Assembly: GCA_040756995.1 (NCBI GenBank)
Contig: JBFLYK010000015.1
Location: forward strand, 75,633 to 139,632
Length of the DNA: 64,000 nucleotides
From: BP-133 sp040756995
GTDB taxonomy: Bacteria > Actinomycetota > Acidimicrobiia > IMCC26256 > BP-133
Reading direction: 5' to 3'
Part shown: one piece after another, positions 44,472 through 52,737 of the stretch
Layout: every line of letters begins with the position of its first letter
Position numbering within the stretch: position 1 is the stretch's first letter
Made by a program: the position numbers and the translations under genes
The notes under the pieces: model-generated
Databases searched by the model: none
What the model was told of the DNA's origin: nothing
What the model saw: only the letters and a program-made list of their open reading frames with translations

Positions 44472-45082
44472 AGGCGGTCGAGCAGTTGCGCCTTCTTGGC
44501 TTCGTACTCCGCCGCACTGATGGCCCCCCGCTCGAGCAGGTCGGCCAGCGCCGCGATCTGGTCGGTGACCGACGGCGCCCGGACGGCCCCTCCCATCGCC
44601 TTCACCTGGTTGGCCTCGATCTGACGGTAGATCTCCTGCTGGACGGCGTTGGGACGGGGGATGTCGGTGAACCGCTGCAGTCCCCTCTCCCCCGCCGACT
44701 CGATGAGCAGGTCACCGGCACCGAGAAGCCGCTCGAAGAACGACTGGTTGGAGGCGATGTCGTTGACCTTCTCCAGCGGGATGTCCCGTGACTGCTTGGC
44801 CAGGATCCCGGAGCGGAAGACGAGCCGCTCACTGGTCACCACGAAATGGGTCGTCTGCCACCGGAGCAGGCGGCCGCCGAGCCACAGCGCCCAGGCCAGG
44901 GCCACCGCGGCGGTGATCCACAGGCCGACGGTCTGCACGTCGCCGTTCTGCTTCAACGCACCGACCAGCAGGGCGAGGACGGGAATCCCGGCGAACAGCG
45001 GCCCGGCGAAGAACCACCAGTGCGGGCGCAGGTCGAGGGCCACCGTCTCGCCTTCGAGCAGGAGCCGCTTCGGGAAAGGCAT
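44468..45082 (-). CDS. Membrane protein with bacterial PH domain and SHOCT domain
   Basis: 204 residues. An N-terminal ERLVF-type bPH2 region (LLLEGETVALDLRPHWWFF) with two transmembrane helices (about 27-43, 50-70) is followed by the PH domain (WQTTHFVVTSERLVFRSGIL; IPLEKVNDIASNQSFFERLL). A C-terminal SHOCT segment follows (QIAALADLLERGAISAAEYE). Function unknown; such proteins are common in Actinobacteria envelopes. ATG 45082 is leaderless (TACTCT six bases upstream). Confidence 0.9.
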   Translation of the reverse strand: MPFPKRLLLEGETVALDLRPHWWFFAGPLFAGIPVLALLVGALKQNGDVQTVGLWITAAVALAWALWLGGRLLRWQTTHFVVTSERLVFRSGILAKQSRDIPLEKVNDIASNQSFFERLLGAGDLLIESAGERGLQRFTDIPRPNAVQQEIYRQIEANQVKAMGGAVRAPSVTDQIAALADLLERGAISAAEYEAKKAQLLDRL

Positions 45083-45088
45083 GACGCG

Positions 45089-45094
45089 AGAGTA
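45089..45094 (-). promoter_or_regulatory. -10 box TACTCT for leaderless PH-SHOCT gene
   Basis: On the minus strand TACTCT is followed by six bases and ATG 45082. The box falls between the two genes, just before the deformylase stop. Confidence 0.6.
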
Positions 45095-45098
45095 CGAC

Positions 45099-45602
45099 TT
45101 ACCTGTATCTCTTGCGGCGGAATACGTCGGTCGAAAGCGACCCGACCCTGTCGAGGAAGAGCATCCCGTCGAGGTGGTCGAGTTCATGGAGCAGCGCCCG
45201 GGCTTCGAAGGCGTTGGCCTCGATCACCCGCGTCGTCCCCTCGGGGGTCAGCCCGGCCACGACCACCTCGGTGGCCCGGGCGACGTTGCCCGTGAAGTCG
45301 GGCACCGACAGGCAGCCCTCCCGAGCCAGTTCCTGATGCCGGGACAGGATCAGGACGGGGTTGAACAGCACGAACGGGCCGTGACAGGAGTCGGCCTTCT
45401 TGTGGCCGGTGACGTCGACCGAAAAGGCCCGGATCGACACCCCGATCTGGGGCGCGGCCACTCCGACACACGACGGTGAGGCGAACATCGTGTCGAGCAG
45501 ATCGGCGGCCAGCGCCTTCTCGTCCGGGCCGATGTCGGTGACGGGCGAGCACACCCGTTTGAGCACGGCTTCGGGCAGGCGGACGACGGGGCGGACGGGC
45601 AC
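45099..45602 (-). CDS. def: Peptide deformylase
   Basis: 167 residues. Removes the formyl group from new proteins; metal enzyme. The three family motifs are present: CVGVAAPQIGV, EGCLS (C97 ligand) and HELDH (H139, E140, H143). GTG start at 45602 (MPVRPVVRLPEAVLKRV). It follows the tandem-ACT gene by 19 bases on the same strand. Confidence 0.97.
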   Translation of the reverse strand: MPVRPVVRLPEAVLKRVCSPVTDIGPDEKALAADLLDTMFASPSCVGVAAPQIGVSIRAFSVDVTGHKKADSCHGPFVLFNPVLILSRHQELAREGCLSVPDFTGNVARATEVVVAGLTPEGTTRVIEANAFEARALLHELDHLDGMLFLDRVGSLSTDVFRRKRYR

Positions 45603-45621
45603 CGGGGCAGCGCTCCCGGGC

Positions 45622-46164
45622 TCAGAGCACGTCCGCGTCGGCCGGATGCAGGCTGGCGTCGACGCCGAGCTCCTTGGCCACCGCCTGGATGCGGTTGTCG
45701 AGAGCGGACGGGTCGAGGCTGCGGGGCAGCGTGACCTCGAGGAGCATGGCGTAGACGGGTACGCCCTCCTCCTCGCCGAGGACCCGGGTGTTGACGTCGG
45801 TGATGTTCACGCTGTGGTCGGCCAGCACGGTCGAGACGTGGTGGACGATCCCCGGGTGGTCGGAGCCGTAGACCGACACGATGTACGGCTCACCTTCGAC
45901 GAACAGCATCGCCCCCTCGCCCAGGGGGCGGACGGCCACCGTCAGGTCGAAGTTGGCCTCCGCCTCGGCCAGCGCCGCCTCCAGCGCCTCGGCCGACACG
46001 TCGTCGGGCGCCTCCACCAGCATCATCATCGTGAAGTGCCGGGACAGCACCGTCATGGAACAGTCCTTCAGATTGCAGCCCATGCGGAACAGCACGCCGG
46101 TCACCGCCGCGACGATGCCGGGCCGATCGGCGCCCAGGGCCCACACTGCGAACTCGTTCACCAC
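45622..46164 (-). CDS. Tandem ACT-domain protein (GcvR-like)
   Basis: 180 residues, two ACT domains: ALGADRPGIVAAVTGVLFRMG (about 9-85) and SVYGSDHPGIVHHVSTVLADH (about 95-175). This architecture matches GcvR-like regulators and other amino-acid-sensing ACT pairs. Ligand unknown. The first of two consecutive GTG codons at 46164 may be leaderless (TAGGCT eight bases upstream). Divergent from the DUF2505 gene. Confidence 0.9.
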   Translation of the reverse strand: MVNEFAVWALGADRPGIVAAVTGVLFRMGCNLKDCSMTVLSRHFTMMMLVEAPDDVSAEALEAALAEAEANFDLTVAVRPLGEGAMLFVEGEPYIVSVYGSDHPGIVHHVSTVLADHSVNITDVNTRVLGEEEGVPVYAMLLEVTLPRSLDPSALDNRIQAVAKELGVDASLHPADADVL

Positions 46165-46172
46165 AGGCCGGG

Positions 46173-46178
46173 AGCCTA
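46173..46178 (-). promoter_or_regulatory. -10 box TAGGCT for tandem-ACT gene
   Basis: On the minus strand TAGGCT lies eight bases before GTG 46164; it is paired with the plus-strand box at 46184 in a back-to-back promoter. Confidence 0.5.
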
Positions 46179-46183
46179 CGCTC

Positions 46184-46189
46184 TAGCGT
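46184..46189 (+). promoter_or_regulatory. -10 box TAGCGT for DUF2505 gene
   Basis: TAGCGT lies eight bases before ATG 46198. Confidence 0.5.
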
Positions 46190-46197
46190 GAGCGGGC

Positions 46198-46692
46198 ATG
46201 CGGTTCGAAATCGAGCAGCACTTCACCGGCGCCCCGCAGGCCGTGGCCCGGATCTACACCGAGCCCCGGTTCTACGAGCTGCTCGGTGAGCTGCCGAAGC
46301 TCGGCCAGCCCGAGGTGCTCGACCGGCGGGAGGATGGAGCGGTCGTGCACCTCGCGGTGCGGTTCCGGTTCACCGGCAACCTCTCGGCGGCGGTCACCAG
46401 GGTGGTCGATCCCGCCCGGCTGACCTGGGTCGAGGAATCGGTCCACGACCTCGAGCGCCTCACGACGACCTTCCACATGAAGCCCGACCACTACGCCGAC
46501 CGGCTCCGCTCCGAGGGCTCGGCCCACTACGAACCGGACGGCGACGGAGGCACCCGCCGCCTGACCGAGGGCGACCTTTCGGTCAAGGTGGCTCTCGTCG
46601 GTCGCAAGGTCGAAGGCGCCGTCGTGTCCGGCCTACGGGAGCATCTGGCCGCCGAAGTCGAGGTGATCGAGCGACTCCTCGCCGGCTCGTAA
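46198..46692 (+). CDS. DUF2505 family protein (SRPBCC-like)
   Basis: 164 residues. MRFEIEQHFTGAPQAVARIYTEPRFYELL and the following strands match DUF2505, a START/SRPBCC-like fold common in actinobacteria. A hydrophobic ligand is probable but unknown. ATG 46198 with TAGCGT eight bases upstream; leaderless. It is divergent from the ACT gene by 33 bases. Confidence 0.88.
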   Translation: MRFEIEQHFTGAPQAVARIYTEPRFYELLGELPKLGQPEVLDRREDGAVVHLAVRFRFTGNLSAAVTRVVDPARLTWVEESVHDLERLTTTFHMKPDHYADRLRSEGSAHYEPDGDGGTRRLTEGDLSVKVALVGRKVEGAVVSGLREHLAAEVEVIERLLAGS

Positions 46693-47017
46693 CGCATTTC
46701 CGCGAAATCCGTTGACCGGCTTCCGGCCCACCGGTATCTTGGCTCTCGGCCGCGAGACCTCCGGGTCGAGCAGCCGAAGGGCAGTACCGGAGCCACGGTG
46801 CCGGATTCGTCTTCGGGCGGAGAGAGGCACCACCGAAGCCGGTCCCGTAGGGGCGGGCGAACCGGGGCGAAGGAACCGCCCGGATGAGGAGAGCCCCGAG
46901 GAGCACGGAGTTGGCGAAAGCCAAGGAAGGCTACTCGGGGCTTCCTCGCGTTCGGCGGCCGTTGCCGGTGGCCGGGTATCCACCATTCCTGTCACACCGC
47001 GCCGGTACCGTCCCGCT
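46693..47017 (+). other. 325-base gap with RNA-like secondary structure
   Basis: No convincing protein is encoded on either strand. The plus strand can form nested structure in its second half. AGCCCCGAG pairs with CTCGGGGCT (about 46894-46947). Inside it TTGGC-GAAA-GCCAA makes a GNRA-capped hairpin. Before it, GGGCGG pairs with CCGCCC. I cannot match it to RNase P, tmRNA, SRP RNA or a riboswitch I know. The last 12 bases are the TACCGT promoter of the helicase gene. Confidence 0.45.
47006..47011 (+). promoter_or_regulatory. -10 box TACCGT for leaderless helicase gene
   Basis: TACCGT is followed by six bases and ATG 47018. Confidence 0.6.
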
Positions 47018-49075
47018 ATGGGCGATGCCGACAAGCTCCTCGGTGATCTGAACGACCGCCAGCGGGAGGCCGTCACCACGCTGGCCTCCCCACTGGCCAT
47101 CCTGGCCGGGGCCGGCTCGGGCAAGACCCGGGTGCTGACCCGGCGGATCGCCTGGCTGGCGGCCGAGGGAGCGATCGATCCCCGCCACGTACTGGCGGTC
47201 ACGTTCACCCGCAAGGCGGCGGGCGAGCTCTCCGACCGCCTCGGGGCTCTCGGCGTGCGGCGGGTGGTGACGTCGGGCACGTTCCACGGGCTGGCGCTGG
47301 CCCAGCTGCGGCGCCGTTGGCGCGACCGGGGAGAGGCGGTCCCGGCCCTGCTGGAGCGGAAGTCCCGGGTCCTGGCGCCACTCCTCGGCGGTGGGCCGTC
47401 GGTCGGAGCGGAGGCGGCCGAGGTCGCCGGTGAGATCGAGTGGGCCAAGGCCCGGCTGGTGACGCCGGAGGGCTACGAGGCGGCGGTCACCGCCGCCGGG
47501 CGGGCGACGCCGCGCCCCGCCGGGGAAATCGCCTCGCTCTACGACCGCTACGAAACCGAGAAGTCGCGCCGGGGCGTGATCGACTTCGACGATCTGCTGT
47601 GGCGCCTCGCCGACGCGCTGGAGACCGACGCCGAATTCGCGGCGGTGATCCGCTGGCGACACCGGCACCTGTTCATCGACGAGTTCCAGGATGTGAACCC
47701 GGCGCAGTTCCGGCTCATCCGCCTGTGGCTCGGTGACCGGCGGGACCTGTGCGTGGTCGGCGACGACGACCAGGCCGTCTACGGCTTCACCGGCGCCGAC
47801 GCCGGCTACCTCGTGCATTTCGGCCGCCACTTCCCCGGGGCCGGGATCGTCCGGCTCGAGGAGAACTACCGGTCGACGCCGCAGGTGCTGGCCGCGGCGC
47901 ACGCCGTCCTGCCCGGCGGCACCCGGCGGAAGAAGCCGCTCCGCCCCACGCTGGCCGACGGTCCGGTCCCGACGGTGTCGGCCTACGCCAGCGACCGTGA
48001 CGAGGCGGCGGCCGTGGCCCGGGCGCTGCAGGACGGCCACCAGCCCGGCGCGCCGTGGACCGGCACCGCCGTGCTGTACCGCACCAACGCCCAGTCGGCC
48101 CCGCTGGAGGCGGCGCTGCGGGCGGCCGGCATCCCCTACCGGGTCCGGGGCGCGGCCCGCTTCCTCGACCGCCCGGCCGTGGCGGCCGCCCTCGACGAGC
48201 TCCGCCGGGCGGCCGCCGCCGCCCCCGGTCTCCCGCTGAGGGCGCATCTGGCCGGGCTGGCGGAGTGGGCCGAGGAGGCCGGCGGCGGCGAGCAGGCGAC
48301 CCGGGAGCGCCGGGAGCACGTCGACGCGCTCGTCCGCCTCGGCCACGACTACCTGGCCGCCACTGACTTTTCGGGGAACAGCCCCGAACCCCCGGGGCAG
48401 GGCGGGTCCGCGGCCGGCTTCGTCGCCTATCTGGTGACGGTGCTGGCCGAGGAGGACCCCACCGGCGCCGACGCCGTGGAGCTGCTCACCTTCCACAAGG
48501 CCAAGGGTCTGGAGTGGCCGGTCGTGTTCGTCACCGGGCTGGAGCGGGGCCTCGTCCCGATCGCCTACGCCGAGACGCCGGCCGCCCTGGCCGAGGAGCG
48601 CCGGCTGCTCTATGTGGCGCTGACCCGAGCGCAGCGGGAGCTGCACCTCAGCTGGGCCCAGCGGCGCACGCTCGGTGGGCGGGAGATGGGCCGCCAGCCC
48701 AGCCCCTATCTCACGTCGATCGAGGCCGCCCTGGCCGCCTTCGGCCCCGACGGCGACGGTGACTGGCAGGCGGCGGTGGCCGCCGAGCGGGCCCGGCTGG
48801 CCAAGGCCCGGGCGGCCGCCGGGCGGGACCGGGCGATGGTCGGGGCATCGGCTGATCCCCGGGTGCTGGCGGAGCTGGTGGCCTGGCGCAAGACGCTGGC
48901 CCGGGCGTCGGGCGTGCCGGCCCAGGTCATCTTCCACGACGCCACGCTGGCCGCGGTGGCCGAGGCCCGCCCGACCGACCGCGACGGGCTGATGGCCGTT
49001 CCCGGCCTGGGGCCCCTCAAGGTCGAGCGCTACGGCGAGGAACTCCTGGCCCTGGTCGCCCGCGCTTCGGCCTAG
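47018..49075 (+). CDS. UvrD/PcrA-family DNA helicase with C-terminal HRDC domain (UvrD2-like)
   Basis: 685 residues, superfamily 1A. Walker A AGAGSGKTRVLTRRIAWL, motif Ia AVTFTRKAAGEL, Walker B HLFIDEFQDVNPAQFRL, VVGDDDQAVYGFTGAD, ENYRST, LTFHKAKGLEWPVVFVTGLE and VALTRAQREL. The C-terminal stretch (about 615-685, DRDGLMAVPGLGPLKVERYGEEL) is an HRDC domain, as in mycobacterial UvrD2. DNA repair or replication helicase. ATG 47018 is leaderless; longer frames run into the structured gap. Confidence 0.95.
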   Translation: MGDADKLLGDLNDRQREAVTTLASPLAILAGAGSGKTRVLTRRIAWLAAEGAIDPRHVLAVTFTRKAAGELSDRLGALGVRRVVTSGTFHGLALAQLRRRWRDRGEAVPALLERKSRVLAPLLGGGPSVGAEAAEVAGEIEWAKARLVTPEGYEAAVTAAGRATPRPAGEIASLYDRYETEKSRRGVIDFDDLLWRLADALETDAEFAAVIRWRHRHLFIDEFQDVNPAQFRLIRLWLGDRRDLCVVGDDDQAVYGFTGADAGYLVHFGRHFPGAGIVRLEENYRSTPQVLAAAHAVLPGGTRRKKPLRPTLADGPVPTVSAYASDRDEAAAVARALQDGHQPGAPWTGTAVLYRTNAQSAPLEAALRAAGIPYRVRGAARFLDRPAVAAALDELRRAAAAAPGLPLRAHLAGLAEWAEEAGGGEQATRERREHVDALVRLGHDYLAATDFSGNSPEPPGQGGSAAGFVAYLVTVLAEEDPTGADAVELLTFHKAKGLEWPVVFVTGLERGLVPIAYAETPAALAEERRLLYVALTRAQRELHLSWAQRRTLGGREMGRQPSPYLTSIEAALAAFGPDGDGDWQAAVAAERARLAKARAAAGRDRAMVGASADPRVLAELVAWRKTLARASGVPAQVIFHDATLAAVAEARPTDRDGLMAVPGLGPLKVERYGEELLALVARASA

Positions 49076-49077
49076 CC

Positions 49078-49335
49078 CTACTCCTCCTTGGGGGCGCCTT
49101 CGGTCAGCCGGGCTTCGAAGTTCTCGGTGTCGTCGGCCCCTCGGGCCGTGACGTACTGCTCGGCCGCTTTCCGGACCTCCTGCTTCTCTTCCGGCCGGTC
49201 CCGGTCGAGGTCTTCACTGGCTTCGTTGGCCAGGATGCGCGCTCCCTCCATGTCGATGGGGGCGGGCTCGATCTCGCCGCTCTGCGGATCGACCTTCACC
49301 TTCTCCTCGTCGGGGATCGGGGTGCGCTTTTCCAT
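49078..49335 (-). CDS. Small acidic protein of unknown function
   Basis: 85 residues from ATG 49335 (a GTG at 49356 adds seven). Highly charged, no hydrophobic segment (MEKRTPIPDEEKVKVDPQSG ... ASEDLDRDRPEEKQEVRKAA). Probably disordered or helical. It starts right after the convergent helicase stop. The gene is likely real because of its protein-like helical end, but family is unknown. Confidence 0.6.
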   Translation of the reverse strand: MEKRTPIPDEEKVKVDPQSGEIEPAPIDMEGARILANEASEDLDRDRPEEKQEVRKAAEQYVTARGADDTENFEARLTEGAPKEE

Positions 49336-49368
49336 GCCGGAAGTCTTCCCCGCCACGGAGGTCGGGAA

Positions 49369-50088
49369 TCAGCGCCCGGCCCGCCGGGTGATGCCGGCCA
49401 CCGTGCCGAGGGCCCAGTCGACGGCCAGGGCGAGGAGGGCGGTCAGGGCGGCGCCGGTGTACAGGACGCGGTCCCGCTGGTTGTCGAGGCCGACGGTGAT
49501 GAGCTCCCCGAGCCCGCCGGCACCCACGAACGTGGCCAGGGCGGCGGTGCCGACGTTCACCACCGCCGCGGTGCGGATGCCGGCCATCACGACCGGCCCG
49601 GCCAGCGGCAGCTCCACCCGCCACAGCACCTGACCCGGGCTCATGCCCATCCCCCGGGCCGCTTCGACGGTGGCCGGATCGACTCCGGCCAGTCCGGCCA
49701 CCGTGTTCCGGAGCACCGGCAGCAGCGAGTAGGCCCACAGTCCGATCACGGCCGTGCGGAAGCCGATACCGGTCACCGAGAAGGCCAGCGCCAGTACGGC
49801 GATGGTCGGGACGGACTGCCCGACATTGGCCAGGAACAGCAGGGGCGGCGCCAGCCGCCGCAGCCCCGACCGGGTGGCGGCGATTCCCGCCGGCACGGCG
49901 GCCAGCACCGCCAGGGCGGTCGACACGGCGCAGAGCGCCATGTGTTCCCAGATTCGCTCGGCCAGCTCACCGCCGGCCAGCACCCCGGCCTCGGCGCGGT
50001 CCGCGCCGTGCTGGGCCCAGGCGATGACGGCGACCGCCGCCGCGGCCAGCGCCGCCGGGACGACGAGCTGACGAAACAATTGTTTCAT
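49369..50088 (-). CDS. Osmoprotectant (Opu-type) ABC transporter permease
   Basis: 239 residues, about six helices, BPD_transp_1 domain. The conserved permease loop is EAARGMGMSPGQVLWRVELP and the region SLLPVLRNTVAGL is typical of OpuBB/OpuCB-like choline, carnitine or glycine-betaine permeases. ATG 50088 overlaps the ATPase stop (ATGA). Second of two related permeases in the operon. Confidence 0.93.
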   Translation of the reverse strand: MKQLFRQLVVPAALAAAAVAVIAWAQHGADRAEAGVLAGGELAERIWEHMALCAVSTALAVLAAVPAGIAATRSGLRRLAPPLLFLANVGQSVPTIAVLALAFSVTGIGFRTAVIGLWAYSLLPVLRNTVAGLAGVDPATVEAARGMGMSPGQVLWRVELPLAGPVVMAGIRTAAVVNVGTAALATFVGAGGLGELITVGLDNQRDRVLYTGAALTALLALAVDWALGTVAGITRRAGR

Positions 50089-51089
50089 CGCCCTTCAACC
50101 TCAACTTCAGCCTGAGAATCATGGGTCACTGCGGACGGGTCGTCGCGCCGGAGCGCCGCCCGGATCGAGGCCAGCGTGACGAGCCCGACCACGGAGCCGT
50201 TGTCGACGACCGGGACGCCGTCGGCGTCGGCGGTCAGGAGGGCGGCCATCACGTCGGCCAGCGTGGCGTCGGGGGCCACCCCCGGCCCGTCCGGGGCCGT
50301 GGCCGCCGCCGGCTCCGGGGCGATCGCGTCGGCGGCGGAGAGCAGGTCGAGCCGGCGGAGTGTGCGGCCGGCACCGACGAAGCCGGCCACGAACGGTGTG
50401 GCCGGACGGGCCAGGACCTCGGCCGGGGTGCCGTACTGCTCCAGGCGCCCGCCTGTGGCCAGCACCGCCAGCCGATCCCCGAGCCGCAGGGCTTCGTCGA
50501 TGTCGTGGGTGACGAGCACCACCGTCCGGCGCAGCCGGCGCTGGAGGCGGAGGAACTCGTCCTGCAGCCGGGTCCGGGTCACGGGGTCGACGGCGCCGAA
50601 GGGCTCGTCCATCAGGAGGATCGGCGGATCGGCGGCCAGCGCCCGGGCCACCCCGACCCGCTGGCGCTGCCCGCCCGACAGCTCGTCGGGCCGCCGGTGG
50701 CGGTAGGTGTCCGGGTCGAGCCCGACGAGATCGAGCAGCTCGTCCACCCGGGCTTCGATCCTCGGGCGGTCCCAGCCGAGAAGGCGCGGCACGGTGGCCA
50801 CGTTGGCCGCCACGTCGAGATGGGGGAAGAGACCGACCTGCTGGATCACGTAGCCGATCCCCCGCCGCAACGCCACCGGGTCGGCGGCGGCGACGTCGCG
50901 CCCGTCGATCAGCACCCGGCCCGCCGTCGGTTCCACCAGCCGGTTGACCATCTTGAGGGCCGTCGTCTTGCCGCCTCCCGACGGCCCCACGAGCACGCAC
51001 GTCTCCCCCGCCGGAACCTCCAGGCTGAGCCGGTCGAGGGCGAGCGGCCCGGTGCCGAACCGCTTCGTAGCGTCCTCGTAGCGGATCAT
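50085..51089 (-). CDS. Osmoprotectant ABC transporter ATPase with one CBS motif
   Basis: 334 residues. Walker A GPSGGGKTT, Q-loop YVIQQVGLFPHLDVAANVAT, signature LSGGQRQRVGVARA, Walker B ILLMDEPFGAVDPVTR: the OpuCA/ProV type. After the ATPase (about residue 240) is a single CBS-like motif (LADVMAALLTADADGVPVVD, then VGLVTLASI). CBS domains of OpuA sense ionic strength, usually in pairs. ATG 51089 overlaps the upstream permease stop (ATGA). Confidence 0.95.
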   Translation of the reverse strand: MIRYEDATKRFGTGPLALDRLSLEVPAGETCVLVGPSGGGKTTALKMVNRLVEPTAGRVLIDGRDVAAADPVALRRGIGYVIQQVGLFPHLDVAANVATVPRLLGWDRPRIEARVDELLDLVGLDPDTYRHRRPDELSGGQRQRVGVARALAADPPILLMDEPFGAVDPVTRTRLQDEFLRLQRRLRRTVVLVTHDIDEALRLGDRLAVLATGGRLEQYGTPAEVLARPATPFVAGFVGAGRTLRRLDLLSAADAIAPEPAAATAPDGPGVAPDATLADVMAALLTADADGVPVVDNGSVVGLVTLASIRAALRRDDPSAVTHDSQAEVEVEGR

Positions 51090-51706
51090 CGGCTTCTCCG
51101 CAGGCCGCCCTCGACCAGCGCCAGCGTGCCGTCGACCGTCAGGGCCAGGGCGGCGATGACGATCGTGGCGGCCAGGACTTCCGTCTCGTCTCCCGCCCGG
51201 AGCCCGGCGAAGACGAATTCACCCAGGCCGCCGGCGGCCACCAGGGCGGCCACGGTGGCCATGCCCACCGCCGTGACGGCCGCCACCCGGATCCCGCCCA
51301 CCACGACCGGCAGGGCCAGCGGGAGCCGGACCCGCCACAGCGTCTGGGCTTCGGTCATGCCCATCCCCCGGGCCGCCTCCACCACGTCGGCCGGCACCTC
51401 GCCCAATCCGACGACGGTGTTCCGCAGCACGGGCAGCACCGAGTAGAGGGCCAAAGCGGCCACGGCCGGGGCGGTCCCGAGACCCAGGGGGGCCACCAGC
51501 AGGGCGAAGAGCGCCAGGCTCGGAACGGTGAAGATCACGCCGGCCGTCCCGACGGCCAGGGCGGCCAGCCGGGGGCGCCGGGCGGCGGCGACCCCGAGGG
51601 CCACCGCCGGCGGGACGGCGATGAGCAGGGCCAGCGCCACCAGCCGGGCATGCGTACCGGTCCCGCTCCACAGCTCCGGCCGGTTCTCGACCAGGAAGTG
51701 CCACAC
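51086..51706 (-). CDS. Osmoprotectant (Opu-type) ABC transporter permease, first copy
   Basis: 206 residues. I choose GTG 51706 (MWHFLVENRPELWSGTG...), which matches the usual OpuCB start; the alternative GTG 51751 would overlap the divergent lipoprotein gene. The EAA loop is EAARGMGMTEAQTLWRVRLP and SVLPVLRNTVVGL mirrors the second permease. The two permeases and the ATPase form a tight operon. Confidence 0.92.
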   Translation of the reverse strand: MWHFLVENRPELWSGTGTHARLVALALLIAVPPAVALGVAAARRPRLAALAVGTAGVIFTVPSLALFALLVAPLGLGTAPAVAALALYSVLPVLRNTVVGLGEVPADVVEAARGMGMTEAQTLWRVRLPLALPVVVGGIRVAAVTAVGMATVAALVAAGGLGEFVFAGLRAGDETEVLAATIVIAALALTVDGTLALVEGGLRRSR

Positions 51707-51717
51707 GTCGATCTGGC

Positions 51718-51723
51718 TACGGT
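51718..51723 (+). promoter_or_regulatory. -10 box TACGGT for leaderless binding-protein gene; palindromic with the divergent promoter
   Basis: TACGGT is followed by seven bases and ATG 51731. On the minus strand the same bases read ACCGTA (TACCGT one base offset), about 12 bases before GTG 51706, so one short sequence may serve both promoters. Confidence 0.5.
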
Positions 51724-51730
51724 AACGGCG

Positions 51731-52681
51731 ATGAAGCGAGGTGTCCGTCACGCGGTGGCCTTCGCCGGGCTGGTGACGCTGGTGGCGCTGTCCTGCGGCG
51801 GGGGCGGAGGCGGCTCCGGTTCGGGCGTCGAAGCCGGGCGGGGCCGGATCGTGGTCGGCTCCAAGCTCGACACCGAGGCCCAGATCCTCGGTCGGCTCAT
51901 GGCCCTGCAGCTCGAGGCCAAGGGCTACGACGTGCGCACCAAGATCCCGCTCGGCGGCACCAACATCATCCGTAAGGCGCTGACCTCGAAGCGGATCGAC
52001 GTCTACTGGGAGTTCACCGGCAGCGGGCTCAATCTCCTCGGTGAGCGGCCCATCGGTGATCCGCAGGCGGCCTACGCCAGAGTGAAGGAGCTCGACGCCG
52101 CCAACGGCGTCACGTGGCTGCCCGCCGCCCGCCTCAACGACACCTACGCCCTGGCCGTGAAGGGCGACGGTCCGATCGCCGCCCGGACGCTTTCGGAACT
52201 GGCCGCCGCCCTGAAGACGCAGCCCGGCGCCCGGTTGTGTGTCGACCCCGAGGGCGGCTTCCGGGAGGACGTCCTGCCGCTGCTGCAATCGGTGTACGGC
52301 ATGTCGTTCTCCGACACCACGCAGTTGGGCTACGAGCTGATTCCGCCCGCCGTGGCCGAGGGGCGCTGCGCGGCCGGCATCGTGTACTCGACCGCGGCGC
52401 TGATCGTGAAGAACGGGCTCCGGGTGCTCGATGACGACAAGGCGGCGTTCGGCGCCTACACCCCGGCGCCCACCGTGCTGACCTCCCGGTTGTCCCGCTG
52501 GCCGAACCTGGCGGAAGACCTCGCCGCGCTCACCGCCGCCCTCGACACGCCCACCATCACGACGCTTAACGCTCAGGTTGACGTTGAGAAATCGACGCCT
52601 GAACAGGTCGCCCGGAACTTTCTTGTCACGAGAGGCCTGGTTTCCGGGGCAGGCGCGGACAAAGGCTCCAACGGCGGTTGA
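51731..52681 (+). CDS. Osmoprotectant-binding lipoprotein, OpuAC/OpuBC type
   Basis: 316 residues. Signal MKRGVRHAVAFAGLVTLVAL with lipobox ALSC, a Gly/Ser spacer, then the OpuAC fold: GRIVVGSKLDTEAQILGRLMAL, ALTSKRIDVYWEFTGSGLNL, CVDPEGGFREDVLPLLQSVYG and a final VDVEKSTPEQVARNFL. It captures glycine betaine, choline or carnitine for the divergent permease-ATPase operon. ATG 51731 is leaderless. Confidence 0.93.
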   Translation: MKRGVRHAVAFAGLVTLVALSCGGGGGGSGSGVEAGRGRIVVGSKLDTEAQILGRLMALQLEAKGYDVRTKIPLGGTNIIRKALTSKRIDVYWEFTGSGLNLLGERPIGDPQAAYARVKELDAANGVTWLPAARLNDTYALAVKGDGPIAARTLSELAAALKTQPGARLCVDPEGGFREDVLPLLQSVYGMSFSDTTQLGYELIPPAVAEGRCAAGIVYSTAALIVKNGLRVLDDDKAAFGAYTPAPTVLTSRLSRWPNLAEDLAALTAALDTPTITTLNAQVDVEKSTPEQVARNFLVTRGLVSGAGADKGSNGG

Positions 52682-52737
52682 CAGGCCGCCCAACCCCGCG
52701 CGAAGGATGGGCGAACCGGCGAGCAGGAGGAGTGCTG

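Noticed and set aside
46693..47017. RNase P RNA, tmRNA, SRP RNA or known riboswitch
   Set aside because: I compared by eye to the conserved cores of these RNAs and found none; kept only as an unassigned structured stretch.
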